Below are positions 28,501-38,754 of a stretch of 64,000 nt of DNA, one piece after another; position 1 is the stretch's first letter; the number at the start of each line of letters is the position of its first letter. Under the pieces are notes generated by a model. That model was not told the origin of the DNA, searched no databases, and saw nothing but the letters and a program-made list of their open reading frames with translations. The stretch spans positions 882,755 to 946,754 of the forward strand of contig NZ_LMEX01000001.1 of assembly GCF_001426645.1 (NCBI RefSeq), read 5' to 3'. The stretch comes from Rhodanobacter sp. Root480 (GTDB lineage: Bacteria; Pseudomonadota; Gammaproteobacteria; Xanthomonadales; Rhodanobacteraceae). The translations under genes were made by a program, and so were the position numbers.

Positions 28501-28686
28501 CACGCCATCGGTACCGGCGTGATCGGCGGCATGCTGTTCGCCACCTTCCTGGGCGTGCTGCTGATCCCGGTGTTCTACATCGTGGTGCGACGCCTGCTGG
28601 GCGACAAGCTGGATGGCGATACGCCGGCCAAGCCCGCGCTGGATGGGCCGAGCACGTTCGACTCCGATCCGAGACGCGGCGCCTGA
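25513..28686 (+). CDS. RND multidrug efflux pump, HAE-1 (AcrB/MexB) family
   Basis: A 1057-residue inner-membrane drug/proton antiporter. It opens with FFIDRPIFAWVVAILI, and the proton-relay aspartates are at D407 and D408 (GIVVDDAIVVIENVER), identical in number to AcrB; the relay lysine is K937 in GLAAKNAILIVEFA. Twelve helices and two large periplasmic loops are in the expected places (SFLPEEDQGYALAIVQLPPGAT opens the second porter domain). It forms a tripartite pump with the upstream adaptor, but no TolC-like channel gene follows, so an unlinked outer-membrane partner is needed. No regulator gene is adjacent. Confidence 0.94.
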   Translation: MPSFFIDRPIFAWVVAILISLGGVLAILNMGVESYPSIAPPSVTVSATYPGASAATTEKTVTQVIEQQLTGIDHLLYFSSSSSASGRASITLTFESGTDPDIAQVQVQNKVALATPRLPSEVTQQGVVVAKANAGFLMVVALTTDNPEIDRNRLNDIVGSSVLDQIARVPGVGSTQQFGSEYAMRIWLNPDKLQGYNLSATQVLAAIRAQNVQFAAGSLGSDPAPEGQGLSVTVSTEGRFTTAEQFADIVLRANSDGTTVKLGDVSRISFGPGSYGFDTSYEGKPIGAFAIQLLPGANALDVATAVRAKMDELAPSFPQGVTWFSPYDSTSFVRISINEVIHTLIEAIILVFLVMLLFLQNFRATIIPTLVIPVALLGTFLGMLVLGFTINQLTLFGMVLAIGIVVDDAIVVIENVERIMTEEGLSPRDATVKAMGQITGAVVAITVVLAAVFVPSSLQPGATGVIYKQFALTIAVSMGFSAFLALSFTPALCASFLQPEHHKKKNIVFRKFNDMFTWITKTYTGHVHGAVSHAPRWMIVFVAVAVLGGFLYSRLPGSFLPEEDQGYALAIVQLPPGATLQRTTKVMKQMREILDKDDAVAGVLQVTGFSFVGAGENVGMNFIKLKDWADRDASATEFIGRANGALQQIRDAQVFVVNLPTVQGLGQFGGFDMYLQDRSGAGRDALTQARNTLLGKASQSPVLVGVRPNSLEDAPQLHLDVDRIQAQSMGLSVGDIYNAVGLMLAPVYVNDFAYGGRVKRVIMQADAPYRMGPDALEHFFTPSSQLTANGTPAMIPLSNVVHTDWIVSSPSLTRYNGYSAVEIVGSPTPGHSSGEAMAEMQKIVNDDLPKGFGYDWTGQSYQEILSGNAATLLMVLSIVIVFLALAALYESWSIPIAVLLVVPLGILGAVVFTLLRGLPDDIYFKIGMITVIGLAAKNAILIVEFAVAEQQAGRTLREATVDAARLRLRPILMTSLAFILGVSPLFFSTGAGANARHAIGTGVIGGMLFATFLGVLLIPVFYIVVRRLLGDKLDGDTPAKPALDGPSTFDSDPRRGA

Positions 28687-28701
28687 TCCCCGGCAACAAC
28701 G

Positions 28702-28733
28702 AAAAGCCCGGCAGGAAACTGCCGGGCTTTTTT
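28702..28733 (+). terminator. Rho-independent terminator of the RND operon
   Basis: AAAAGCCCGGCAG, loop GAAA, CTGCCGGGC and then six T residues, 15 bp after the pump stop codon. A textbook stem with T-tract on the plus strand; the A-run upstream could let it act on the other strand too. Confidence 0.92.
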
Positions 28734-28772
28734 GTGTCATCGCAGTGCAGGGCCGCCGCCAAATCCCGTTCA

Positions 28773-28872
28773 TCCTGAGCGTAGGCCGAAGGCCGAAGTC
28801 GAAGGACATGCCAGTGCGCAGCCACGTTTGGCGGCGCTTCGACTCCGCCCGCTGCGCGGGCTACGCTCAGCG
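28773..28872. repeat. Dispersed inverted-repeat element, CTGAGCG...CGCTCAG (copy A)
   Basis: About 100 bp with outer arms TCCTGAGCGTAG and CTACGCTCAG and inner arms GTCGAAG and CTTCGAC, with shorter local palindromes (GGCCGAAGGCC; CCCGCTGCGCGGG) inside each half. A diverged second copy with the same organisation is at 45464-45566. It sits between convergent genes. Confidence 0.65.
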
Positions 28873-28926
28873 CGAACGGTTGGGGGGGTGAGTCAACCTT
28901 GGCGGGTGCCTGCTCCCGCGTGCCAA

Positions 28927-30087
28927 TCAGCGCAACCCTGTTTCCGCCCGCGCAATCACCATCCGCTGGATCTCGCTGGTGCCTTCGTAGATCTCGGTGA
29001 TTTTCGCATCGCGGAAGTAACGTTCCAGCGGCATTTCTTTCGAATAGCCCATGCCGCCGTGGATCTGCACCGCCTGGTGCGCGATCCACATCGCCGCTTC
29101 CGAGGCGGTGAGCTTGGCCACGGCCGCCTCAGTACCGAAGCGGCCACCGCGTTGCTCGGCTTCGCCCTTGGCCCACGCCGCGCGCAGGGTCAGCAGCGTG
29201 GCGGCGTCGAGCTTGCACTTCATGTCGGCGATCTTGGACTGGGTCATCTGGAAGCTGCCGATCGGCTGACCGAAGGCCTTGCGGTCGCGCGACCATTGCA
29301 GTGTGGCTTCGTAGGCGGCGCGGGCGATGCCGACTGCCTGCGACGCGATGCCGATGCGCCCCGCGTCAAGCACGCCCATCGCGATCGAGAAGCCCTTGCC
29401 CTCCTCACCCAGCAGGTTCTCCTTCGGCAGCACGTAATCGGTGAACTCGATCTCGCAGGTGGCCGAGGCGCGGATGCCCAGTTTCGGTTCGGTCTTGCCC
29501 GCATGGAAGCCGGGTAGTTGCGTGTCGATGATGAAGGCCGACACGCCCTTCGCGCCGATGCCCGGCGTGGAGATGGCAAACAGCACGATGTAGCGCGCCA
29601 CGGGGCCGGAGGTGATCCAGCTTTTCTTGCCATTGATCACCCAGTCACCGCTGGCGTTCTTCGTGGCGCGCGTGTGCATGGCCGAGGCGTCGGAACCCGA
29701 TTGCGGTTCGGTCAACGCATATGCGCCGATCGCCTCGCCGGTGGCGATGGCGCGCACGTATTTCTGCTTCTGTTCCTCATTGCCGTGCTTGAGGATGCCG
29801 TGGCAGAACAGCGAGTTGTTCACGCTCATCACGGTGGCGGTGGCCGCGTCGGCCGCGGCGATCTCGATCATCGCCAGCACATAGGCGATCGGGTCCATGC
29901 CGGCGCCGCCGTAGGCTTCGGGCACTTCCACGCCCATCAAGCCCAACTGGCCCATTTCGCGGATGTTCTCCAGCGGAAACTCGGCGCGGGCGTCGAACTC
30001 GGCCGCCACCGGCGCAATGCGCTTTTGCGCGAAATCACGGGCGATCGACTGGATCGACAATTGCTCTTCGGTAAACCGGAAATCCAC
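28927..30087 (-). CDS. Acyl-CoA dehydrogenase, short/branched-chain type
   Basis: A 386-residue FAD-dependent acyl-CoA dehydrogenase. Motifs: MDFRFTEEQLSIQSIARDFA at the start, GVEVPEAYGGAGMDPIAYVL, AYALTEPQSGSDASAMHT (FAD binding), WITSGPVARYIVLFA, GRIGIASQAVGIARAAYEAT, QIHGGMGYSKEMPLERYFRD and the catalytic base region ITEIYEGTSEIQRMVIAR. It fits the butyryl/short-chain or branched-chain subgroup of fatty-acid and amino-acid oxidation. The start is GTG at 30087: GGAGG lies exactly five bases before it and MDFRFTEEQ is the classic family N-terminus, whereas the ATGs at 30117 and 30159 lack ribosome sites. Confidence 0.9.
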   Translation of the reverse strand: MDFRFTEEQLSIQSIARDFAQKRIAPVAAEFDARAEFPLENIREMGQLGLMGVEVPEAYGGAGMDPIAYVLAMIEIAAADAATATVMSVNNSLFCHGILKHGNEEQKQKYVRAIATGEAIGAYALTEPQSGSDASAMHTRATKNASGDWVINGKKSWITSGPVARYIVLFAISTPGIGAKGVSAFIIDTQLPGFHAGKTEPKLGIRASATCEIEFTDYVLPKENLLGEEGKGFSIAMGVLDAGRIGIASQAVGIARAAYEATLQWSRDRKAFGQPIGSFQMTQSKIADMKCKLDAATLLTLRAAWAKGEAEQRGGRFGTEAAVAKLTASEAAMWIAHQAVQIHGGMGYSKEMPLERYFRDAKITEIYEGTSEIQRMVIARAETGLR

Positions 30088-30191
30088 GGGCGCCTCCAAA
30101 GTTACGTCAGCAACCATTTTAGAACGTAAGAAGTGAAAGCCTCTGTGCGAACGCAACATGGCCCGACAGCGGGTTGCGGCATGGCCTCTGC

Positions 30192-30220
30192 TTGACGCAT
30201 CGCACCACCCGGCCTAGCCT
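30192..30220 (+). promoter_or_regulatory. Candidate sigma-70 promoter of the methionine operon
   Basis: TTGACG at 30192-30197 and TAGCCT at 30215-30220 are 17 bp apart, giving a start point near 30227 and a short leader before the regulator gene at 30253. Confidence 0.55.
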
Positions 30221-30231
30221 TGTCATCTTTC

Positions 30232-30241
30232 TATCGCGATA
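30232..30241. promoter_or_regulatory. TATCGCGATA palindrome, possible operator of the ArsR-type regulator
   Basis: A perfect 10-bp palindrome inside a longer imperfect one (CTTTC on one side, AAAGG on the other). It begins a few bases after the inferred transcription start and ends 11 bp before the regulator ATG, a position suited to autorepression. Confidence 0.4.
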
Positions 30242-30252
30242 AAGGGATGACG

Positions 30253-31182
30253 ATGGATCTCGCTACCGCCTCCGGCGTGCTGCGGCTACTCGCCGATCCC
30301 ACCCGGGTGCGCCTGCTGGCCCTGCTCGAAAACGAGGAGCTGACCGTCGCCGAACTGGCCGCCGTGCTGCATCTGGCGCAGCCGCGCGTATCGACCCACC
30401 TGGCCAAGCTCAAGGAAGCCGAGCTGGTGCGCGATCGCCGCGCCGGCGTGTCCGCCTATTATCGCGCCAACAACGAGGGCGACGAACACCAGCATGCGCT
30501 GCTGCGCTCGCTGCGCGAAAGCATCGACGACGCGTTGCTGCGCGAGGACGCCGCGCGCCTGCCCGGCGTACTGGCCCAGCGCGCCCGCGAACAGGGCTGG
30601 GCCGACACCGTGGCCGGCGACATGGAGCGCCACTATTCGCCCGGTCGGACCTGGGAAACCGTGGCCCGCTCGCTGCTGCAATTGCTGGCCACCGGCGACG
30701 TGCTGGACATCGCCTCCGGCGACGGCGTGACCGCCGAACTGCTGGCCCCGCATGCGCATTCCATCGTCTGCGTGGATTCCAGCGAGCGCGTGGTCGAAGC
30801 CGCCGCCAAGCGACTCAAGCCGTTCACCAACGTGCAGGTGCTGCAGGGTGACATGCACGCACTGGAGCTGGGTGACCAGCGCTTCGACCTGGTGTTGATG
30901 CTGCACGCCCTGACCTACGCCGAGGACCCCGCCGGCGCTATTGCCGAAGCGGCCCGCATGCTGCGCCCCGGTGGTCGTCTGCTGGCGGCGACGTTGGGCC
31001 GGCACGACCATCGGGCCGCCGTGGAGCCCTTCGACCATCGCAACCTGGGATTCAGCAGCGACCAGCTGGAAGGTTTCGCGCGCGCCGCGGGGTTGGAGGT
31101 ACTGAATTGCTCCCGCCTCAGCCGCGAACGCAAGGCCCCGCATTTCGAGGTCATCAGCCTGCTGGCACGCAAACCGTCATGA
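30253..31182 (+). CDS. ArsR-family HTH regulator fused to a SAM-dependent methyltransferase
   Basis: A 309-residue two-domain protein. Residues 1-95 are a winged helix of the ArsR type (RLLADPTRVRLLALLENEEL, HLAQPRVSTHLAKLKEAELV). Residues 130-300 form a class I methyltransferase with motif I VLDIASGDGVTAELLAP, acidic VDSS, QGDMHALEL, LVLMLHALTYAEDP and LRPGGRLLAAT. It lacks an obvious cysteine metal-sensor pair. Position directly upstream of the split metH genes suggests a regulator of methionine synthesis that senses SAM or homocysteine through its methyltransferase fold; this is inference. I prefer the ATG at 30253, with AAAGGG upstream, over the ATG at 30247. Confidence 0.85.
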   Translation: MDLATASGVLRLLADPTRVRLLALLENEELTVAELAAVLHLAQPRVSTHLAKLKEAELVRDRRAGVSAYYRANNEGDEHQHALLRSLRESIDDALLREDAARLPGVLAQRAREQGWADTVAGDMERHYSPGRTWETVARSLLQLLATGDVLDIASGDGVTAELLAPHAHSIVCVDSSERVVEAAAKRLKPFTNVQVLQGDMHALELGDQRFDLVLMLHALTYAEDPAGAIAEAARMLRPGGRLLAATLGRHDHRAAVEPFDHRNLGFSSDQLEGFARAAGLEVLNCSRLSRERKAPHFEVISLLARKPS

Positions 31183-31228
31183 CCCCCGACTTTCCTTTTC
31201 GCCACCCTGATCAAACGAGCATTGCCCC

Positions 31229-32305
31229 ATGAGCGCCCTCCCCTGGATCCACCCCGAACGCGTCGCCCTGCTGGAGGCGGCACTGGCCACGCGCATCCTC
31301 ATCCTCGACGGCGGCATGGGCACGATGCTGCAGGCGCATCAACTGGATGAAACCAGCTTCCGCGGTGAGCGCTTCGAGCACGGCCACGACGGCCACGCGC
31401 ACGACCATGCCGGAAGCTGCGATCTGAAAGGCAACAACGACCTGCTCTCGTTGACCAAGCCCGAGATCATCCGCGGCGTGCACGACGCCTACCTCGAGGC
31501 CGGTGCCGACCTGATCGAAACCAACACCTTCAACTCCACCCGCATCAGCCAGGCCGACTACAAACTGCAGCACCTGGCGCAGGAACTGAACCGCGAAGGC
31601 GCCAGGCTGGCCCGCGCCGCCTGCGACGCGATGACCGCGAAAACGCCGGACAAGCCGCGCTTCGTCATCGGTGTGCTCGGCCCCACCAGCCGCACCGCCT
31701 CGCTGTCGCCGGATGTCAACGATCCGGGTTTCCGCAACGTCACGTTCCAGGAACTGGTGGAGAACTACACCGAATCGGCGAACGGCCTGATCGAAGGCGG
31801 CGCCGACGTGCTGATGGTGGAAACCATCTTCGACACCCTGAATGCCAAGGCCGCGCTGTTCGCGCTCAGCGAACTGTTCCACCAGCGCGGCGCACGCATG
31901 CCGGTGATGATCTCCGGCACCATCACCGACCGCTCCGGCCGTACGCTCTCGGGCCAGACCGCCGAAGCGTTCTACTACTCGGTGCGCCACGCGCGGCCGC
32001 TGTCGGTGGGTTTCAATTGCGCGCTGGGCGCCGAGGACCTGCGCCCGCACCTGCAGACGCTGGCAAGCGTCGCCGAAAGCTACGTCAGCACACATCCCAA
32101 CGCCGGCCTGCCGAACGCCTTCGGCGAGTACGACGAAACGCCGGAGGAGATGGCCCGCGTGATCGGCAGCTTCGCCCGCGAAGGCTTGCTGAACCTGGTC
32201 GGCGGCTGCTGCGGCACCACGCCGGCGCACATCAAGGCGATTGCCGAAGTGGTGCGCGATTGCGCACCCAGGGCGCCGCTCTCACTGGCCACGGAGGCCG
32301 CATAA
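31229..32305 (+). CDS. metH: Methionine synthase, homocysteine-binding part (split MetH, N-terminal)
   Basis: A 358-residue homocysteine S-methyltransferase domain corresponding to the first third of cobalamin-dependent methionine synthase. The zinc thiolates are present: C264 (VGFNCALG) and C327-C328 ([13 protein letters not shown]). [10 protein letters not shown] and [18 protein letters not shown] are barrel signatures. The remaining domains are in the next gene, which begins one base after this stop codon. An insertion of about ten residues with five histidines (H51, H53, H56, H58, H60; [14 protein letters not shown]) replaces the usual ADWP before [10 protein letters not shown]. Confidence 0.93.
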   Translation: MSALPWIHPERVALLEAALATRILILDGGMGTMLQAHQLDETSFRGERFEHGHDGHAHDHAGSCDLKGNNDLLSLTKPEIIRGVHDAYLEAGADLIETNTFNSTRISQADYKLQHLAQELNREGARLARAACDAMTAKTPDKPRFVIGVLGPTSRTASLSPDVNDPGFRNVTFQELVENYTESANGLIEGGADVLMVETIFDTLNAKAALFALSELFHQRGARMPVMISGTITDRSGRTLSGQTAEAFYYSVRHARPLSVGFNCALGAEDLRPHLQTLASVAESYVSTHPNAGLPNAFGEYDETPEEMARVIGSFAREGLLNLVGGCCGTTPAHIKAIAEVVRDCAPRAPLSLATEAA

Positions 32306-32306
32306 C

Positions 32307-34997
<2,691 letters not shown>

Positions 34998-35007
34998 GCG
35001 TGGTTCT

Positions 35008-35036
35008 GCAGGAGCGCACCCAAGGTGCGCTCCTGC
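35008..35036. repeat. REP-like palindrome, GCAGGAGCGCACC type
   Basis: GCAGGAGCGCACC, loop CAA, GGTGCGCTCCTGC: a perfect 13-bp stem placed 11 bp after the metH stop codon and just before the convergent gene's stop. Same family as the copies at 36505-36577 and 41404-41426. It probably also ends transcription from both sides, although no T-tract follows. Confidence 0.7.
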
Positions 35037-35043
35037 ATTGTCT

Positions 35044-35385
35044 TTACGCGGTCGCGTCTCCGGTAATGCTGTTCTTGCGATTGCGCAGATGCACGTACAG
35101 GTTGTACGTGGAAACGAATACCGGGAAGAAATTCGAGAGGATGCCCACCGAATCGTTCTTGCCCACGATGAAATACGCCAGCAGCAGCACGCTGCCCAGC
35201 ACCGACAGCCACCAGAACGCCAGCGGCATCACCACGCGCTTGTACTTGCGCGTGTAATAGAGCTGCACGAACCATCGGCTGGTGAACATCAGCGTGCCGG
35301 TGTAACCCACCAGCTTCCATGGGGTCAGCTGAAAGTGCTGCAGCGCATGGACGATCGACGGGAAATTGGCAATGAAAAAATCCAT
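35044..35385 (-). CDS. Lipid-A-disaccharide synthase N-terminal domain protein
   Basis: A 113-residue membrane protein with three hydrophobic helices. The pattern WKLVGYTGTLMFTSRWFVQLYY, then PLAFWWLSVLGSVLLLAYFIV, then LSNFFPVFVSTYNLYVHL matches the stand-alone LAB_N domain found beside lipid A synthesis or glycosyltransferase genes. Its activity is unknown to me. It is a single gene convergent with metH and divergent from the tRNA. Confidence 0.8.
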   Translation of the reverse strand: MDFFIANFPSIVHALQHFQLTPWKLVGYTGTLMFTSRWFVQLYYTRKYKRVVMPLAFWWLSVLGSVLLLAYFIVGKNDSVGILSNFFPVFVSTYNLYVHLRNRKNSITGDATA

Positions 35386-35474
35386 GGCGACGCACTTCGA
35401 TTTGTGAGGTCCGCAAGTCTACCAATTCACCCCGTGCTCCCGAGACGTTTCTCCTCGCGCGTCATCAAATAACG

Positions 35475-35503
35475 TTGACCCACGCCGCAACTGCCCCTAA
35501 AAT
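35475..35503 (+). promoter_or_regulatory. Promoter of tRNA-Val
   Basis: TTGACC at 35475-35480 and TAAAAT at 35498-35503 with a 17-bp spacer, 15 bp upstream of the mature tRNA 5' end. A near-consensus sigma-70 promoter. Confidence 0.8.
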
Positions 35504-35517
35504 GCAGCGCTCACATT

Positions 35518-35592
35518 GGGCGGTTAGCTCAGCGGTAGAGCACTGCCTTCACACGGCAGTGGTCAGTGGTTCGATCCCACTACCGCCCACCA
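35518..35592 (+). tRNA. tRNA-Val (anticodon CAC)
   Basis: A 75-base cloverleaf read directly from the sequence. The acceptor stem GGGCGGT pairs with ACCGCCC, followed by discriminator A and encoded CCA (35590-35592). The anticodon stem CTGCC/GGCAG encloses the loop TTCACAC, giving anticodon CAC, which reads the valine codon GTG. The T arm is GTGGTTCGATCCCAC. The gene has its own promoter and terminator, so it is a monocistronic tRNA. Confidence 0.96.
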
Positions 35593-35600
35593 AGACAAAT

Positions 35601-35628
35601 AAAAAACCGGCCTTCTGGCCGGTTTTTT
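35601..35628 (+). terminator. Rho-independent terminator of tRNA-Val
   Basis: AAAAAACCGGCC, loop TTCT, GGCCGGTTTTTT: a perfect stem with A and T tracts, nine bases after the CCA end. It can also terminate the leftward DUF455 transcript, whose stop codon is 50 bp away. Confidence 0.93.
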
Positions 35629-35678
35629 ATTGCGCACGGTTCAAGCCCGGCATCGAGGCTCGAATCAAAGAGGCCGCA

Positions 35679-36494
35679 TCACGCCTGTCCTTGCGCAGCA
35701 AGCGCCGCCAGGCGATCGAGTTCCGCTTCCACAAAGCCTGCCTCCAGTCGCGCGGGTCGGTTGAACGGGCCGCGCAGGTTGACGCCCATGTAGTCGCGTA
35801 TCAGGGCGAAGAAATGAGCGATGGGTTCGATGCCGTCGCGCTGGCAGCAGTGCTGGTACCAGCGGGTGCCGGCGGCGACGTGGGCAACTTCCTCGCGCAG
35901 GATCACTTCGAGGATGGCAACGGTTCGGGTGTCGCCCAACCGGCGCAGGCGTTCGATCATGGCCGGGGTGACATCCAGCCCGCGTGCTTCGAGCACGCGC
36001 GGCACCAGCGCCATGCGGGCGGTGTCGTCGTGAGCGGTTTTCTCGGCCATCTGCCACAGGCCGTCGTGGGCGTCGAAATCGCCGTAGGCATGGCCAAGCT
36101 CCTGCAACCGCTCGGCCAGCATCGCGAAATGGCGCGCCTCGTCATGGGCGCAACTGGCCCAGTCGCGGTAGTACGCGGCGGGCTTGCCGCGGAAGCGGTA
36201 GACCGCGTCCCACGCCAGGTTGATCGCGTTGAACTCAATGTGCGCCACGGCATGCACCAGCGCCGCCCGACCTTCCTCGCTGCCGAGGCCGCGTTGCGGC
36301 AGCTGGCGTGCGTTCACCAGCACGGGTTTCGCAGGTCGGCCAGGCGCGGTGATCGGATCAGGCGCAGGCGACGACGTATCGGGTTGCAGGTCGCCGGCGA
36401 GAAACGCTTCCCACGTGGCGTGGGTAAGCCGCAGTTTCTCGGCCGGTTCGGTGGCATCCAGACAGCGTTTGGCCGCGGCGTGAAGATCGGTCAT
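35679..36494 (-). CDS. DUF455 ferritin-like protein
   Basis: A 271-residue protein of the DUF455 family, which has a ferritin-like four-helix fold related to the tRNA hydroxylase MiaE. Potential di-iron ligands are visible in order: AVAHIEFNAINLAWD, HDEARHFAMLAERL, and LREEVAHVAAGTRWY (E plus ExxH motifs). No substrate is known. The genomic neighbourhood (tRNA, purF) gives no further clue. Two REP-like palindromes precede it. Confidence 0.82.
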   Translation of the reverse strand: MTDLHAAAKRCLDATEPAEKLRLTHATWEAFLAGDLQPDTSSPAPDPITAPGRPAKPVLVNARQLPQRGLGSEEGRAALVHAVAHIEFNAINLAWDAVYRFRGKPAAYYRDWASCAHDEARHFAMLAERLQELGHAYGDFDAHDGLWQMAEKTAHDDTARMALVPRVLEARGLDVTPAMIERLRRLGDTRTVAILEVILREEVAHVAAGTRWYQHCCQRDGIEPIAHFFALIRDYMGVNLRGPFNRPARLEAGFVEAELDRLAALAAQGQA

Positions 36495-36504
36495 GGCTTT
36501 TCCT

Positions 36505-36577
36505 GTAGGAGCGCACCTTGTGCGCGATGCTTTTCGTTACGTGACGAAGAGCTATCGCGCACAAGGTGCGCTCCTAC
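36505..36577. repeat. REP doublet, GTAGGAGCGCACC type
   Basis: A 24-base arm (36505-36528, starting GTAGGAGCGCACC) and its perfect inverted copy (36554-36577) separated by 25 bp. Each arm is itself able to form a small hairpin (GCGCAC/GTGCGC). This paired, inverted organisation is typical of REP doublets mobilised by RAYT transposases. It lies between DUF455 and purF. Confidence 0.8.
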
Positions 36578-36596
36578 ATGAGGTGGTCGCCCAGCG

Positions 36597-38072
36597 TTAG
36601 ACGCTGCGCCTGGCGGCCTTGGCATCGTCCGAACGCAACATCTGGATCTGCTCCAGGTAACGCTGGTCCAGGCCGGTGACGTACTCGCCGGAGAAACACG
36701 AGGCGTCGAACTGCTGCAGCTCCTCGTTGCCGTCCTGCACGGCCCAGATCAGATCCTTCAGGTCCTGGTAGACCAGCCAGTCGGCGCCCAGGATCTTCTC
36801 CACCTCGGCCTCGGTCTTGCCGGCGGCCACCAGCTCGGTCACCGAGGGCATGTCGATGCCGTAGACGTTGGGATAGCGCACCGGCGGCGCGGCGGAAGCG
36901 AAATAGACATTCTTGGCGCCGGCGTCGCGGGCCATCTGGATGATCTGCTTCGAGGTGGTGCCGCGCACGATCGAGTCGTCGACCAGCAGCACGTTCTTGT
37001 TGCGGAATTCCAGGTCGATCGCGTTGAGCTTGCGCCGCACCGATTTCACCCGCTCACCCTGCCCCGGCATGATGAAGGTGCGACCGATGTAGCGGTTCTT
37101 GACGAAGCCCTCGCGGAACGGCACGCCCAGCACACCGGCCAGCGCGCTGGCGGCGGTACGCGCGGTGTCGGGAATGGGGATGACCGCATCGATGCCGTGA
37201 TCGGGGCGCAGGCGCAGGATCTTCGCGCCCAGCTTTTCGCCCATGCGCAGGCGCGCCTTGTAGACCGATACGTCCTCGATCATCGAGTCGGGCCGGGCAA
37301 GGTAGACGTACTCGAAGATGCATGGCGTGTGCAGCGCGCCCTCGGCGCAGCGGCGGCTGAACAGCTCGCCTGCGTCGGTGATGATCACCGCCTCGCCCGG
37401 CTCCACGTCGCGGATGCGCTTGAAGCCGAGCACGTCCAGCGCCACCGATTCCGACGCCACCGCGTATTCGCGGCCTTCGGCGGTGACGCGTTCGCCCAGC
37501 ACCAGCGGGCGGATGCCGTGCGGGTCGCGAAACGCCAACAGGCCGTAGCCCAGCAGCAACGCCACGCAAGCATAGCCGCCGCGGGCGCGCACATGCATGC
37601 CAGCCACGGCCTTGAAGATGTGATCCGGCGTCAACGCCATGCGGTCCTGGATCTGCAGCTCATGCGCCAGCACGTTCAGCAGCACCTCGGAGTCGGAGTC
37701 GGTGTTGATGTGGCGCCGGTCGCCCTCGAACATCTCGCGGCGCAACTCGTCGGTGTTGACCAGGTTGCCGTTGTGGGCGAACGCGATGCCGTAGGGGGAG
37801 TTGACGTAGAACGGTTGCGCCTCCGAGGAGCCCTCGGAACCGGCCGTGGGATAGCGGCAATGGCCGATGCCGATGCGGCCGGGCAGCGTCTTCATCGATG
37901 CCTCGGTGAACACGTCGCGCACCAGCCCGTTGCCCTTGTGCAGGCGCAGCCGCGAACCGTCCACGGTGGCGATGCCGGCGGCGTCCTGGCCGCGGTGTTG
38001 CAACACCGTCAAGCCGTCATAAAGCGCCGATGCCACCTGGGTGGTACCGACAATGCCGATGATTCCGCACAT
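36597..38072 (-). CDS. purF: Amidophosphoribosyltransferase
   Basis: A 491-residue enzyme for the first committed step of purine synthesis, making phosphoribosylamine from PRPP and glutamine. The nucleophilic cysteine is C2 after removal of the initiator methionine (MCGIIGIVG). Glutaminase motifs include [13 protein letters not shown] and FAHNGNLVN; the PRPP loop is [31 protein letters not shown]-like sequence near the end ([17 protein letters not shown]) is characteristic. It is the last gene of the folC-SPOR-cvpA-purF operon, 24 bp downstream of cvpA. Confidence 0.96.
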   Translation of the reverse strand: MCGIIGIVGTTQVASALYDGLTVLQHRGQDAAGIATVDGSRLRLHKGNGLVRDVFTEASMKTLPGRIGIGHCRYPTAGSEGSSEAQPFYVNSPYGIAFAHNGNLVNTDELRREMFEGDRRHINTDSDSEVLLNVLAHELQIQDRMALTPDHIFKAVAGMHVRARGGYACVALLLGYGLLAFRDPHGIRPLVLGERVTAEGREYAVASESVALDVLGFKRIRDVEPGEAVIITDAGELFSRRCAEGALHTPCIFEYVYLARPDSMIEDVSVYKARLRMGEKLGAKILRLRPDHGIDAVIPIPDTARTAASALAGVLGVPFREGFVKNRYIGRTFIMPGQGERVKSVRRKLNAIDLEFRNKNVLLVDDSIVRGTTSKQIIQMARDAGAKNVYFASAAPPVRYPNVYGIDMPSVTELVAAGKTEAEVEKILGADWLVYQDLKDLIWAVQDGNEELQQFDASCFSGEYVTGLDQRYLEQIQMLRSDDAKAARRSV

Positions 38073-38096
38073 GTTGTTGCCTGCTTCGAAAGTCGT

Positions 38097-38717
38097 TCAA
38101 AAATGAGGGGCGGGAGCGCTGCCTGCAGCCGCGGGATAGGCCTGGTGCGCGGTACTGGCCGGAGCGGGCGTCCGGCCCGATATGGGGGTCAGCAGCGAAG
38201 CCGGCAAGCGTGGCAACTGGCTCAGCTGGGCGGGCGCGTGCAGGTTGCGCACCTCCGCCGGCACGCGCTGTTCCAGCCAGGTGGCCACATGCTGAAAATG
38301 CGGCAGCAACACCGACTGCTGCCACCACGGATCGCGGGTGAACGCGGTGAATCCGATCAGGAACACCAGCAGGGTCACCAGCAATACACCACGCACGAAC
38401 CCGAAGATCATGCCCAGCAGCCGGTCGGTGCCGGACAAACCGGTACTCGCCACCAGCCGCGCCACCACGAAGCGCAGCAACGCGCCCAGGATCAACACCG
38501 CCACGAAACACAGGCCGTAGCCGGCGATGATCCGCGCCGAGGGCAGCGTGATGATGGAGCCGAAGTGCGACGCCACCGCCGGCCCGAAAACCCAGGCCAC
38601 CCAGAACGCCGCCGCCCACACCACCAGCGCCAGCACTTCGGCAATCAGGCCACGCCACAGCCCGATCAATACCGACAAGCCGAGCACGCCGATGATCGCG
38701 TAGTCGATCCAGTTCAT
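38097..38717 (-). CDS. cvpA: CvpA family membrane protein
   Basis: A 206-residue protein with four transmembrane helices (NWIDYAIIGVLGLSVLIGLW; AEVLALVVWAAAFWVAWVF; AGYGLCFVAVLILGALL; FGFVRGVLLVTLLVFLIGF). CvpA is required for colicin V production in Escherichia coli and is linked to envelope homeostasis; its molecular role is unclear. The position immediately upstream of purF is conserved across gammaproteobacteria. The C-terminal 50 residues are Pro/Ala-rich and extend beyond the usual domain. Start ATG at 38717. Confidence 0.9.
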   Translation of the reverse strand: MNWIDYAIIGVLGLSVLIGLWRGLIAEVLALVVWAAAFWVAWVFGPAVASHFGSIITLPSARIIAGYGLCFVAVLILGALLRFVVARLVASTGLSGTDRLLGMIFGFVRGVLLVTLLVFLIGFTAFTRDPWWQQSVLLPHFQHVATWLEQRVPAEVRNLHAPAQLSQLPRLPASLLTPISGRTPAPASTAHQAYPAAAGSAPAPHF

Positions 38718-38754
38718 GGATGAATCCGTCCGGCTCGCAGTGGGCGATGCAAGC

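Noticed and set aside
30118-30252. SAM or SAH riboswitch ahead of the methionine operon
   Set aside because: The inferred leader is only about 25 bases, too short; no conserved riboswitch core is visible.
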